DNA of 64,000 nt from Pseudoduganella guangdongensis (GTDB lineage Bacteria; Pseudomonadota; Gammaproteobacteria; Burkholderiales; Burkholderiaceae_D). A program made the translations under genes and the position numbers. The stretch covers positions 434,001-498,000 of the forward strand of contig NZ_WWCJ01000001.1 in the NCBI RefSeq assembly GCF_009857475.1, in the 5' to 3' direction. Shown here piece after piece: positions 35,522 through 46,601 of this stretch (position 1 is the first letter of the stretch; the number at the start of each line of letters is the position of its first letter). The notes under the pieces were generated by a model. It made no database searches, was not told the DNA's origin, and worked only from the letters and a program-made list of their open reading frames with translations.

Positions 35522-36925
35522 GTGAAGCTGAGTTCCCGCGCAAGCCTGGCCCGATTGGGCCTTGCCTTACTAGCCGCCTGCGGCCTTCCGGTACAAGCCA
35601 AGGAAGCGCCACCCAAGAAACCCGTTCCCGCATCGAGCGGGCGCACCAGCACGACGCCGCCGCCGGAGACGCCGGCCAAAGCGCCGCCGGCGCCCGATCT
35701 GAGCGCGCCGGTACGCATTGTGGCGGGCGCCAGCGCCACGCTCAGCGGCGGCTCGGCAGCCATCGCACCGTCACCAGTGGCGGCGCACCAGGGCTCCCTG
35801 GTCATCATTGGCGGCGGCCTGCGCGGCGACAATGCGGACGTGTGGCAGCGCGTGGTGAAGCTGGCCGGCGGCAAGGGCGCGCGTATCGCGGTCTTCCCTT
35901 CGGCGGCGGGTAATCCCGAGGGCTCGGCCCAGATCATCATCGGCTACCTGCGCAAATGGGGCGCGGACGCATTCCTGGTGCCGGTTGCGGTGCGCCTGGC
36001 GGGCAGCGACTACAAGAAGAATGCGGACGACGCGGCGCTGGCGAAAAAAATCCGCGAGTCGGACGGTATCTACTTCGCCGGCGGCGACCAGGGGCGCATC
36101 ACCAAGGCCCTGGTGCGCGAGGACGGCTCGCAGACCGCCGTGCTGGAAGCCGTGTGGGACGTGTACCGCCGGGGCGGCGTGATCGCCGGCACTTCGGCCG
36201 GCGCGGCCATTATGAGCAGCACCATGTTCGCCAATCCGAAAGCGGTGCTGTCCATGCTGCAGACCGGCATAGCGGACGGGCGCGAGCTGGGCCCGGGCCT
36301 GGGCTTCATCGGCGACGACGTGTTTGTCGACCAGCACCTGCTGGTGCGCGGCCGCTTTGCGCGCATGATCCCCGCCATGCTGGCCAAGGGCTACCAGATC
36401 GGCCTTGGCATCGATGAGGACAGCGCGATGGTGGTCAACGCCCAGCGCGAGGTGGAAGTGATCGGCTATAAGGGTGCCTTGCTGATCGACCTGTCGCGCG
36501 CCGAGTGGGACAAGGTCAACCCGCACTTCGGCGTACGCAATGCCGTGATCAGCTATCTCGATCGCGGCGACAAGTTCAATATCGCCACCCATATGTTCAC
36601 GCCCGCCACCGAAAAAGCGGGCGGACGCATAGACCCTACCCGCACGCTGGGGCGCGGCGCGGTGTACAGCAACGATGTGCTGGGCAACAGCGCGGTGATC
36701 GACCTGATGGAGCGCCTGATCGACAGCAACCAGGAAGAGGCGATCGGCATCGCCAGCGGCAACCCGCGCGCCAGCGGCACCGAAGTCGGTTTCGAATTCC
36801 GCTTTACCAAAACGCCGGACAGCGTGGGCTATGTGTCCACCGTGGGCGAGGCCTACTCGGTGCTGAATATCCGGCTCGATATCCGGCCGATCGAAATCAC
36901 GCGACCGCTATACAAATATAAGTAG
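35522..36925 (+). CDS. Secreted cyanophycinase-like S51 serine hydrolase, 467 aa
   Basis: The GTG at 35522 is preferred because GAGGAGGAG lies 6 bases upstream and the protein then starts with a signal peptide (to VQAKE). An ATG at 35477 would hide that signal. A Pro/Thr-rich linker (about 25-90) leads to an S51 domain with the nucleophile Ser225 in GTSAGA, GGGLRGDNADVW near its start and FAGGDQGRI. Cyanophycinases cut the Arg-Asp storage polymer; other members are dipeptidases. Export suggests scavenging of external polymer. Confidence 0.83.
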   Translation: MKLSSRASLARLGLALLAACGLPVQAKEAPPKKPVPASSGRTSTTPPPETPAKAPPAPDLSAPVRIVAGASATLSGGSAAIAPSPVAAHQGSLVIIGGGLRGDNADVWQRVVKLAGGKGARIAVFPSAAGNPEGSAQIIIGYLRKWGADAFLVPVAVRLAGSDYKKNADDAALAKKIRESDGIYFAGGDQGRITKALVREDGSQTAVLEAVWDVYRRGGVIAGTSAGAAIMSSTMFANPKAVLSMLQTGIADGRELGPGLGFIGDDVFVDQHLLVRGRFARMIPAMLAKGYQIGLGIDEDSAMVVNAQREVEVIGYKGALLIDLSRAEWDKVNPHFGVRNAVISYLDRGDKFNIATHMFTPATEKAGGRIDPTRTLGRGAVYSNDVLGNSAVIDLMERLIDSNQEEAIGIASGNPRASGTEVGFEFRFTKTPDSVGYVSTVGEAYSVLNIRLDIRPIEITRPLYKYK

Positions 36926-36956
36926 AATACCGGGCAAACAACAACCCGGAGATTCC

Positions 36957-38363
36957 ATGCCTCACCTGAACAAGCTGCTGGCCGGCGCCGCCCTGTGCGT
37001 TGCCGCCAGCCAGGCGCTGGGCGCGCAGCCAGCCACCGTGCGTCTCGACTATATGCACACCGGTAATGCGCTAAACGAAAGCTACGCCATCGAGCAAGTT
37101 GTGATTGAGCCGCTGCCGTGGCCGGGCGATATGGCCAAGACCATCGACACCACCAACCGTGGCGTGAACAAGGTCGAAGTGGCCGATGCCAAGACCGGCA
37201 AGATTCTCTACACCCGCACCTTTTCCACCATTTTCGGTGAATGGAAGTCCACCGAGGAAGCGGCCAAGCTGACGCGCGGCTTCCACGAATCGGTACGCTT
37301 CCCCAAGCCTGAGCGCCCGGTCAAAGTGCGTATTCTGAAGCGCGACGAACGCAATGAGTTCTCCGTGGTGTGGAGCGTGGAAGTTGATACCGACGCGATG
37401 GACGTGGTGCGCAAGCAGGACCCGGCGCCGGCCAAGCCGATCGCCATCCGCGTTAACGGCCCGAGCGAGAAAAAGGTCGACCTGCTGATCCTGGGCGACG
37501 GCTACACGCAAGCCGACATGGCCAAGTTCGAAGCCCGCGCACGCAAGCTGTCCGACTACCTGTTCAGCGTGTCGCCGTTCAAGGAACGCGCCAAGGACTT
37601 CAACGTGTGGGCGATGGCTGTGCCGACGCAGGAATCGGGCGCCTCGCGCCCCTCGACCGGCGCGCACAAGGCGTCCAAGCTGGGCACGCGCTACGACATC
37701 TTCGGCAGCGAGCGTTACGTGCTGACGCTGGATAACCGCGCCCTGCGCGAGATCTCGCAGCATGCGCCGTATGAGTTTATCGAGATCCTGGTCAATAACG
37801 ACACGTATGGCGGCGGTGGCATTTACGGCCAGTTCAGCACAGCGGCGGCGGATAACGACTGGGCCAATTACCTGTTCGTACACGAATTCGGCCACCACTT
37901 TGCCGGCCTGGCGGACGAGTACTACACCTCGCCGGTGGCCTACGCGACCGGCGGCGCGCGCATGGAACCGTGGGAGCCGAATGTGACGGCCTTGCTCGAG
38001 CCCGCCAACGTGAAGTGGAAAAAGCATGTGACGGCGGGGACGGCGCTGCCGACCGCGTGGCCGAAGGCGGAGTACGAGGTGCATTCGCGCGAATACCAGA
38101 AGATCCGCGCGCAACTGCGCAAGGATAATCGCCCGGAATCGGAAATGAGCAAGTTATTCAAGGAGGATCTGGCGTGGACGAACAAGCTGTTCTCCACGGC
38201 GCCGAACCGGAAGGCGGTGGGCGCGTTTGAAGGGGCGAATTACGAAGCGACCGGCTACTTCCGCTCGCAGCAGCAATGCCTGATGTTTGACCGCAGTGAG
38301 GCGTTCTGCGTTGTGTGTAATGAGGCGGTGCAGGAGACGATCGATCTCTATGCTCCGCGCTAA
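36957..38363 (+). CDS. Secreted M64-family metallopeptidase, 468 aa
   Basis: The signal peptide ends near residue 22 (ALGAQ). An N-terminal beta-domain (about 25-150) precedes the M64 domain, with LLILGDGYTQADMAKF and the extended zinc motif H309-E310-F-G-H313 followed by AGLADEY. The M64 family includes IgA-cleaving peptidases of gut bacteria; here the substrate is unknown. It follows the S51 gene by 31 bases and probably shares its transcript. Confidence 0.88.
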   Translation: MPHLNKLLAGAALCVAASQALGAQPATVRLDYMHTGNALNESYAIEQVVIEPLPWPGDMAKTIDTTNRGVNKVEVADAKTGKILYTRTFSTIFGEWKSTEEAAKLTRGFHESVRFPKPERPVKVRILKRDERNEFSVVWSVEVDTDAMDVVRKQDPAPAKPIAIRVNGPSEKKVDLLILGDGYTQADMAKFEARARKLSDYLFSVSPFKERAKDFNVWAMAVPTQESGASRPSTGAHKASKLGTRYDIFGSERYVLTLDNRALREISQHAPYEFIEILVNNDTYGGGGIYGQFSTAAADNDWANYLFVHEFGHHFAGLADEYYTSPVAYATGGARMEPWEPNVTALLEPANVKWKKHVTAGTALPTAWPKAEYEVHSREYQKIRAQLRKDNRPESEMSKLFKEDLAWTNKLFSTAPNRKAVGAFEGANYEATGYFRSQQQCLMFDRSEAFCVVCNEAVQETIDLYAPR

Positions 38364-38374
38364 ACCCGTTAAAC

Positions 38375-38402
38375 CTGGGTCAGACCCAAGGGTCAGACCC
38401 AG
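38375..38402. repeat. GGGTCAGACCC tandem pair
   Basis: GGGTCAGACCC occurs twice (38377-38387 and 38390-38400), with outer CTGGGTC/GACCCAG able to pair. It lies just after the M64 stop and is related to the palindromes after paaE. Confidence 0.7.
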
Positions 38403-38421
38403 TTGACGCGGCTGTCGCAGG

Positions 38422-38451
38422 CCAGGGTCCGACCCTTGGGTCGTACCCTGG
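38422..38451. repeat. GGGTCCGACCC-type palindrome between convergent genes
   Basis: A 14-bp stem (38422-38435 with 38438-38451, one mismatch, 2-nt loop) lies between the convergent M64 and parC genes. It may end both transcripts. Confidence 0.75.
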
Positions 38452-38461
38452 TTTTCCGGGT

Positions 38462-40810
38462 TTAGGTGTTAGGCACCAACCCCGTCGGCTTAATCCGCAC
38501 CGGCATCGGTTTCCCCTTCCGCGCCCGCTTACCAAAGTGCGGCGCCAGCGCGGTCGGTCCCATGCGGTCCTCCTTCGCCTTCTGCGCATTGCCGATACCA
38601 AGCACAGTCACGCCCTTATCGGTAATCGCACAAGCAGCCACCAGCTTCTCCTTATCCGCCAGATCCATCAGGATCACGCCGCGGCCGCCATTGGAGAGCA
38701 CCTTCATCTCATCCATGCCGAACACCAGCAGGTTCGCCTTCTCCGAGATCACAGCCACCGCACTGGCGTTCTCCGCCACCACAGTCGGCGGCAGCGGCTT
38801 CGAGCCCTCGTCCAGGGTGATGAAAGCCTTACCGCCCTTCAGTCGCGACACCATATCGCCAGCCTTGGCGATAAAGCCATAACCCGCATCCGAAGCAATC
38901 AGCAGCTGCTTGTCGCCGGTGCCCGCGTAGTAGTGCAGCAAACGCGCACCGCCCGACAGGTCCACCAGCGTGGTAATCGGCACGCCATCGCCGCGCGCAT
39001 TTGGCAGGGCAGCCACCGGCACCGAATACACCTTGCCGTTATCGCCGAAGCCGAGCAGCGTATCGACCGTACGGCACTCAAACGCGCCATACAGCGAATC
39101 GCCCGCCTTGAACGTGAACTGCGCCGGATCATGGCCAATGCCGGTACGCGCGCGTACCCAGCCCTTTTCCGAGATGATCACGGTCACCGGCTCGTCCGCC
39201 ACTTTCTGCTCAACGACAGCCTTCTGCGCTTCCTCAATCAGGGTGCGGCGCGCGTCGCCGTAAGTCTTGGCGTCGCCGTCGATTTCCTTGATCACCAGGC
39301 GGCGCAGGGTGGACGGATTGTCCAGCACATCCTGCAGGCCTTCGCGTTCCTTGCGCAGCTCGGACAATTCCTGTTCGATCTTGATCGCCTCCAGGCGCGC
39401 CAATTGGCGCAGGCGGATCTCGAGGATGTCTTCCGCCTGGCGGTCCGACAGCTTGAAGCGTTCGATCAGCGCCGCCTTCGGTTCATCCGAATTACGGATG
39501 ATGGCGATCACTTCATCGATGTTCAGCAGGACGATCTGGCGGCCTTCCAGGATATGGATGCGCTCATCGACCTTGTTCAGGCGGTACTGGGTACGGCGGG
39601 TCACGGTGGCGAAGCGGAACTCGATCCACTCGGCCAGGATATCGCTGATGCCCTTCTGGCGCGGACGGCCATCGCCGCCGATCATCACCAGGTTCATGGA
39701 CGCCGACGTCTCCAGCGAGGTATGCGCCAGCAGCATGTGCATGAACTCAGTCTGGTTCTGGTTCTTCGACTTCGGCTCGAACACCAGGCGCACCGCAGCC
39801 TCGCGGCCCGATTCATCGCGTACCTTGTCAAGCTGGCCAAGCAGCAGGCCTTTCAGCGCCACCTGTTCCGGCGACAGGGCTTTCTTGCCCAGTTTGACCT
39901 TGGGATTGGTCAGTTCCTCGATTTCTTCCAGCACCTTCTGCGATGAAGTCCCTGGCGGCAGTTCGTACACGACCGCCTGCCATTGGCCGCGCGCCAGTTC
40001 TTCGATCTTCCAGCGTGCGCGCACCTTCATCGAACCGCGGCCCGACGCATACATATCATCGATCTGCGCGCGCGGGGTGATCAGCTGGCCGCCGCCCGGG
40101 AAGTCCGGGCCAGGGATCAGTTCCATCAGTTCCGCATGCGAGATCTTCGGATTGCGGATCATGGCCACGGCGGCTTTCGCCACCTCGCTCAGGTTGTGCG
40201 AAGGGATCTCGGTCGCCAGGCCCACCGCGATACCGGAGGCGCCGTTCAGCAGCACCATCGGCAGGCGCGCCGGCAGCAGGGCAGGCTCCTCGTACGAACC
40301 GTCGTAGTTCGGGATGAAGTCCACGGTACCCTGGTCGATTTCGTCCAGCAGCAGGCGCGAGATCGGCGTCAGGCGGGCTTCGGTGTATCGCATGGCCGCA
40401 GCGCCGTCGCCGTCGCGCGAACCGAAGTTACCCTGGCCGTCGATCAGCGGATAGCGCAGCGAAAAGTCCTGCGCCATGCGCACCAGCGCGTCGTACACCG
40501 ACTGGTCGCCGTGCGGGTGCAGCTTACCCAGCACGTCACCGACCACGGTGGCGGATTTGCGCGGCTTGGCGGTCGGGCCCAGGCCCAGTTCATTCATCGA
40601 ATACAGGATGCGGCGCTGCACCGGCTTCTGGCCGTCGCACACGTCCGGCAGGGCGCGGCCCTTGACCACGGAGATCGCGTAATCGAGGTAGGCCCGTTCG
40701 GCGAAGGTGGACAGGGTCAGGGTTTCACCGCCGTCGTCACCGCCGCCGCTGTTGTTGCCGCCTTCCGGCTGCTCCGGAATCGGCTCGTCAAAGAGATTTG
40801 CTTGAGTCAT
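38462..40810 (-). CDS. parC: DNA topoisomerase IV subunit A
   Basis: The 782-residue product is a type IIA topoisomerase A subunit that cuts and rejoins DNA to unlink chromosomes. The active-site Tyr is Y142 (MRYTEARL). The winged-helix, tower and coiled-coil parts follow, and the C-terminal domain (about residues 500-782) has degenerate beta-pinwheel repeats. It lacks the gyrase-box QRRGGKG, which argues for ParC and not GyrA. It lies 14 bases after parE. Confidence 0.94.
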   Translation of the reverse strand: MTQANLFDEPIPEQPEGGNNSGGGDDGGETLTLSTFAERAYLDYAISVVKGRALPDVCDGQKPVQRRILYSMNELGLGPTAKPRKSATVVGDVLGKLHPHGDQSVYDALVRMAQDFSLRYPLIDGQGNFGSRDGDGAAAMRYTEARLTPISRLLLDEIDQGTVDFIPNYDGSYEEPALLPARLPMVLLNGASGIAVGLATEIPSHNLSEVAKAAVAMIRNPKISHAELMELIPGPDFPGGGQLITPRAQIDDMYASGRGSMKVRARWKIEELARGQWQAVVYELPPGTSSQKVLEEIEELTNPKVKLGKKALSPEQVALKGLLLGQLDKVRDESGREAAVRLVFEPKSKNQNQTEFMHMLLAHTSLETSASMNLVMIGGDGRPRQKGISDILAEWIEFRFATVTRRTQYRLNKVDERIHILEGRQIVLLNIDEVIAIIRNSDEPKAALIERFKLSDRQAEDILEIRLRQLARLEAIKIEQELSELRKEREGLQDVLDNPSTLRRLVIKEIDGDAKTYGDARRTLIEEAQKAVVEQKVADEPVTVIISEKGWVRARTGIGHDPAQFTFKAGDSLYGAFECRTVDTLLGFGDNGKVYSVPVAALPNARGDGVPITTLVDLSGGARLLHYYAGTGDKQLLIASDAGYGFIAKAGDMVSRLKGGKAFITLDEGSKPLPPTVVAENASAVAVISEKANLLVFGMDEMKVLSNGGRGVILMDLADKEKLVAACAITDKGVTVLGIGNAQKAKEDRMGPTALAPHFGKRARKGKPMPVRIKPTGLVPNT

Positions 40811-40824
40811 ATTTGTAGCGTGTA

Positions 40825-42822
<1,998 letters not shown>

Positions 42823-42949
42823 ACGTGTTCTTGGTAGTGCAAAGTGCTGTGATTATATACAGTATTTTCCGTCTTGACGGGGCTCTTGCCTGCGCATTCT
42901 ATCCGCAACGGCCGGTGGCGCAAGGGAATCGCGGCGGTAAAATGGGTTT

Positions 42950-43765
42950 ATGACCACAGATCGGCACCCGTTCGCAGTCAGGCTGGTCGGCTTCCCCCCG
43001 GACGCCGAACGGGCCCTCGCGCAGGGGCTGGCGCGAGCCCCGGCAGACGGCGCGGGCTATTTATGCCTGTCCGAAGACAGCCTGCGCGACCCCGGCCTGT
43101 ACATCGCCAACGGCACCGAACTGAAAGCGCTGGCCGTGATCGCATCGTTGGCGGCAGGCGACATCCGGCCCGCCCTGGTGCTGGGCGCGACCGGGGTGGC
43201 GCTGCCGTACCCGAATTTGCCGCTGCCGGTGCAATGGAGCGTCCTGCATGGCGAGCTGGAACGCCTGCTGGCGCGCCGCGCCGCAGTGCTGGCCGGCCTG
43301 TCCGCCTCCGGCCAGCCGCTGGTGCCCGAGCGGCGCCGCCGCGAACGGCTCGACCTCGACCTGACCGAACCCGCCGTCTATGAAAGGATGCGCAAGCCGC
43401 GCCGTGAAGGCGCGGTGCTGTGCGTGGACGCCAACGCGCACTTCAGCGAACAACTGGGCAAATCGTTGAAGCAGTTCGGTACCGCCGTCTTATGGGCGGT
43501 GGACGGCGTCGGCGCGCTGGCGATTAGCCGCCAGCAGGCGGTGGCCGTGGTGCTGCTTGATTTCGCCGCCCCCATCATCGACCACTATTTACTGTGCGCC
43601 CAATTGCGCAGCGAGCCAGGGCAGCCCGAAGTGATCTTCCTCGCCCAAAGCGCCCACGACTACGACAGCACCCGCGCCCGCGCCGCCGGCGCCGCCGGCA
43701 TGCTGGACAAACCCCTCGCCGAACACCAGGTTCAATCCGTCCTCCGCAAATACATGCGCCTCTGA
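42950..43765 (+). CDS. Receiver-domain protein with unknown N-terminal half, 271 aa
   Basis: The C-terminal part (about residues 155-271) looks like a response-regulator receiver: VLCVDANAHFSEQL, phospho-acceptor D204 in VVLLDFAAP, and K254 in MLDKPL. The usual acidic pair at the start is reduced to one Asp, and the switch Thr/Ser position reads FLAQS, so signalling may be altered. The first 150 residues (RLVGFPPDAERALAQGL...) match no domain I know, though they could be a degenerate receiver. There is no output domain. Confidence 0.65.
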   Translation: MTTDRHPFAVRLVGFPPDAERALAQGLARAPADGAGYLCLSEDSLRDPGLYIANGTELKALAVIASLAAGDIRPALVLGATGVALPYPNLPLPVQWSVLHGELERLLARRAAVLAGLSASGQPLVPERRRRERLDLDLTEPAVYERMRKPRREGAVLCVDANAHFSEQLGKSLKQFGTAVLWAVDGVGALAISRQQAVAVVLLDFAAPIIDHYLLCAQLRSEPGQPEVIFLAQSAHDYDSTRARAAGAAGMLDKPLAEHQVQSVLRKYMRL

Positions 43766-43768
43766 GCA

Positions 43769-43853
43769 AAAATGTCCACTTTGGGGTCAGGAAGAAATGT
43801 GGACATTTCGAGGAAATGTCCACATTTCTTCCTGACCCCAAAGTGGACATTTT
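43769..43853. repeat. Giant palindrome: two head-to-head repeat units
   Basis: Two units of the AAATGTCCAC/GTGGACATTT element face each other, giving perfect 41-bp arms (43769-43809 and 43813-43853) around a 3-nt loop. Each arm is itself a 10-bp inverted repeat with core GGGGTCAGGAAGAAA. It begins 3 bases after the stop of the receiver-domain gene. Confidence 0.95.
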
Positions 43854-43948
43854 CCCTTTTTACGGTTTGTTTACAGGGGTGGGCTGTGTTTTAAGGCTGT
43901 TTTTACGCGTTGATCGATAGAGTGGTTGGACCTTAACCCTTTCGATGA

Positions 43949-44671
43949 ATGATGAAAAAACTGATCTTTGCTGCCGCGATGTTGGCGTCTTTTGGCGCTT
44001 CGGCGGAAACCAGCCTTAATGCGGCGCTCACTTCGGACTACCGCTATCGCGGCATTTCCCAAACCCGCTTGCAGCCTGCGTTGCAGGGCGGCGTTGACTA
44101 CGTCGATAGCCAAAGCGGTCTTTACGCCGGGGCTTGGGCTTCCACCATCAAGTGGACCAGGGATGCGGGCGGTGGCGGTAGTGTCGAGCTGGATGTCTAT
44201 GGCGGGAAGCGCGGCCAGGTCTCTGCGGACGTCAGCTACGATGTGGGTGTGTTGACCTATGTCTACGCCAACAATGGCCTGAAACATGTGGCGGGCTTTG
44301 CCAACGCCGATACCACCGAAATCTATGCCCAGCTTGGCTACGGGCCGGCGACCCTGAAGTATTCCCACGCGCTGACCAACCTGTTCGGCTTCGTCGATAG
44401 CAAAAACTCCGGCTACCTGGACTTGAGCGCCAATCTCGACGCGGGCAGCGGCTACACCATCAACCTGCATGCGGGCCGCCAGAAAATCCGCAGCAACCGC
44501 GCCTCCGATTACACCGACTGGAAAGTGGGCGTCACCAAAGACCTTGGCGTCGCCAGCCTGCAGTTGGCGGCCGTCGGCACTAATGCCAGCAAAGTGGCCT
44601 ACGCCTCGCCGGCAAACGGCAAATTCACCGGCAGGACCGCCTTTCAGCTGACCCTCAGCAAAACCTTCTGA
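43949..44671 (+). CDS. TorF-family putative porin, 240 aa
   Basis: A signal peptide (to SAE, about residue 20) is followed by an outer-membrane barrel starting SLNAALTSDYRYRGISQT, the hallmark of the TorF family (TIGR02001), and ending LTLSKTF with the terminal Phe expected of a porin. Starts at 43949 and 43952 are both possible. It stops 13 bases before the first small kdp-linked ORF, so it probably belongs to the potassium operon. Confidence 0.85.
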   Translation: MMKKLIFAAAMLASFGASAETSLNAALTSDYRYRGISQTRLQPALQGGVDYVDSQSGLYAGAWASTIKWTRDAGGGGSVELDVYGGKRGQVSADVSYDVGVLTYVYANNGLKHVAGFANADTTEIYAQLGYGPATLKYSHALTNLFGFVDSKNSGYLDLSANLDAGSGYTINLHAGRQKIRSNRASDYTDWKVGVTKDLGVASLQLAAVGTNASKVAYASPANGKFTGRTAFQLTLSKTF

Positions 44672-44684
44672 AGCGAACAAGCCA

Positions 44685-44777
44685 ATGGACATCGTATTTG
44701 TCGGCGCACTCGTCGCCTTTTTCGCCCTGGTGGCCGCGATGGCCGCCGCCTGCGACAAGCTGGGAGGGCGGCAATGA
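44685..44777 (+). CDS. 30-aa membrane peptide upstream of kdpF
   Basis: The frame MDIVFVGALVAFFALVAAMA plus a short polar tail forms one membrane helix with a single Cys. GGAGGG near its end is the ribosome binding site of kdpF, and its stop overlaps the kdpF start (ATGA). The tight coupling and helical nature support a real small protein, perhaps an accessory KdpF-like subunit. Confidence 0.65.
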   Translation: MDIVFVGALVAFFALVAAMAAACDKLGGRQ

Positions 44778-44863
44778 ACCTCTTTTACCTCATTGGATCG
44801 GCTGCTACGGCCGGTTTGCTGGCCTACCTGCTGGTAGCCCTGCTGAAAGCGGAGGATCTCTAA
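44774..44863 (+). CDS. kdpF: KdpF, small subunit of the K+ ATPase
   Basis: The 29-residue single-helix peptide ([20 protein letters not shown]...) sits directly before kdpA and has the size and position of KdpF. KdpF stabilises the KdpFABC complex. Its stop lies one base before the kdpA start. Confidence 0.85.
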   Translation: MNLFYLIGSAATAGLLAYLLVALLKAEDL

Positions 44864-44864
44864 T

Positions 44865-46589
44865 ATGACCACGCAATCCTTTTTACTGCTGGCGGCTTTC
44901 ATGGCGGTGCTGTTTGCCGCCGCCTGGCCCCTGGGCGGGTGGCTCGCGCGTGTCGCGGATGGCCGCGCCGTGCCAGGCCTGGGCTGGCTGGGCGCTGCGG
45001 AAAACCTGCTGTATCGCGCCGCTGGCATACCGCTGGCGACAGAAAAACAGGGCATGGGCTGGAGGGCTTACGCTATCGCGCTGCTGGTCTTCAATACCCT
45101 GGGCGCGCTGTTCGTCTATGCCGTGCAGCGCCTGCAGCTTTGGCTGCCTCTGAACCCACAAGGCCTGGGCAACGTCAGCCCGGACTCCTCGTTCAACACC
45201 GCCATCAGCTTTGTCGCCAACACCAACTGGCAGGGCTACGTGGGCGAGCAGACTATGAGCTACCTGAGCCAGATGCTGGCGCTGGCGCCACAGAACTTCC
45301 TGTCCGCCGCTACCGGCATCGCGGTCGCCTTCGCGCTGATCCGAGGCTTTGCCGCGCGCTCCACCCAGTCGATCGGTAACTTCTGGGTCGACCTTACACG
45401 GATTACGCTGTACGTGCTGTTGCCGCTTTCGTTTGTCTTCGCCGTCTTCCTGATGGCGCAGGGCGTGATCCAGAACTTTTCCACCTACCAGGACGTGACA
45501 ACCCTGCAGGGCGCGCAGCAAACCATCGCCATGGGCCCGGTCGCTTCGCAGGAAGCGATCAAGATGCTGGGCACGAATGGCGGTGGCTTCTTCAACGCCA
45601 ATTCCGCCCACCCCTTTGAAAACCCGACCCCGCTGACGAACTTCGCGCAGATGCTGTCGATCTTCCTGATCCCGGCCGGCCTGTGCTTCGCCTTCGGCCG
45701 ACTGGTGGGCGACCGCCGCCAGGGCCGGGCGGTGCTGGGCGCCATGTCCATCATGTTCGTGGTGGCCGCCAGCGGCATTATGGCCGCCGAGCAGTCCAGC
45801 CATCCGGCCTTGCAGGCGATGGGCGTTGACCAGTCGGCCAATGCGCTGCAGGCTGGCGGCAATATGGAGGGCAAGGAAAGCCGCTTCGGCATCGCCGCCT
45901 CCGGCCTGTTCGCCGCCGTCACCACGGCGGCATCGTGCGGCGCCGTGAACAGCTTCCACGATTCCTTCACGCCGCTGGGCGGCATGGGGCCGACCTTGCT
46001 GATGCAGCTGGGCGAGGTGGTGTTTGGCGGCGTCGGCTCCGGCCTGTACGGCATGCTGGTCTTCGCCATCATGGCGGTGTTCATTGCGGGGTTGATGATC
46101 GGGCGTACGCCGGAATACCTGGGCAAAAAGATCCAATCCTATGAGATGAAGATGACTTCCATCGCCATCCTGGTCACGCCGACCCTGGTGCTGGTGGGAA
46201 CGGCCATCGCCGTGATGACGGATGCCGGCAGGATGGCGGTCGCCAATCCCGGCGCGCACGGCTTCACCGAAATCCTGTACGCGTTCAGCTCCGCCGCCAA
46301 TAACAACGGCAGCGCCTTCGCCGGCATCTCCGCCAATACGCCGTTCTACAACACCATGCTGGGCATCGCCATGTGGTTTGGCCGCTTCGCCATGATCGTG
46401 CCCGTGCTGGCGATTGCCGGTTCGCTGGCCGGCAAGCAGCGACTGCAAGCCAACGCCGGCACCATGCCGACCCACGGCCTGATGTTCGTGTTCCTGCTGG
46501 TCGCCGTGGTGCTGCTGGTCGGTGTCCTGAACTATGTTCCTGCCCTGGCGCTTGGCCCGGTCATCGAACACCTGCAACTGTATAAATAA
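44865..46589 (+). CDS. kdpA: Potassium-transporting ATPase subunit A
   Basis: The 574-residue membrane protein is the K+-selective subunit of KdpFABC and belongs to the superfamily of K+ transporters. Selectivity-filter-like loops are seen as [48 protein letters not shown] and [12 protein letters not shown], each with the central Gly/Asn pattern. GAGGAT precedes the start within kdpF. Confidence 0.97.
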   Translation: MTTQSFLLLAAFMAVLFAAAWPLGGWLARVADGRAVPGLGWLGAAENLLYRAAGIPLATEKQGMGWRAYAIALLVFNTLGALFVYAVQRLQLWLPLNPQGLGNVSPDSSFNTAISFVANTNWQGYVGEQTMSYLSQMLALAPQNFLSAATGIAVAFALIRGFAARSTQSIGNFWVDLTRITLYVLLPLSFVFAVFLMAQGVIQNFSTYQDVTTLQGAQQTIAMGPVASQEAIKMLGTNGGGFFNANSAHPFENPTPLTNFAQMLSIFLIPAGLCFAFGRLVGDRRQGRAVLGAMSIMFVVAASGIMAAEQSSHPALQAMGVDQSANALQAGGNMEGKESRFGIAASGLFAAVTTAASCGAVNSFHDSFTPLGGMGPTLLMQLGEVVFGGVGSGLYGMLVFAIMAVFIAGLMIGRTPEYLGKKIQSYEMKMTSIAILVTPTLVLVGTAIAVMTDAGRMAVANPGAHGFTEILYAFSSAANNNGSAFAGISANTPFYNTMLGIAMWFGRFAMIVPVLAIAGSLAGKQRLQANAGTMPTHGLMFVFLLVAVVLLVGVLNYVPALALGPVIEHLQLYK

Positions 46590-46601
46590 GGAGCGCACAT
46601 C

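Noticed and set aside
43061..43850. Minus-strand frames opposite the receiver-domain gene
   Set aside because: They are mirror frames with basic low-complexity products and no start signals.
43769..43853. Ends of an insertion sequence
   Set aside because: No transposase gene or remnant lies between or beside the units, and both double copies are compact 85-bp elements.
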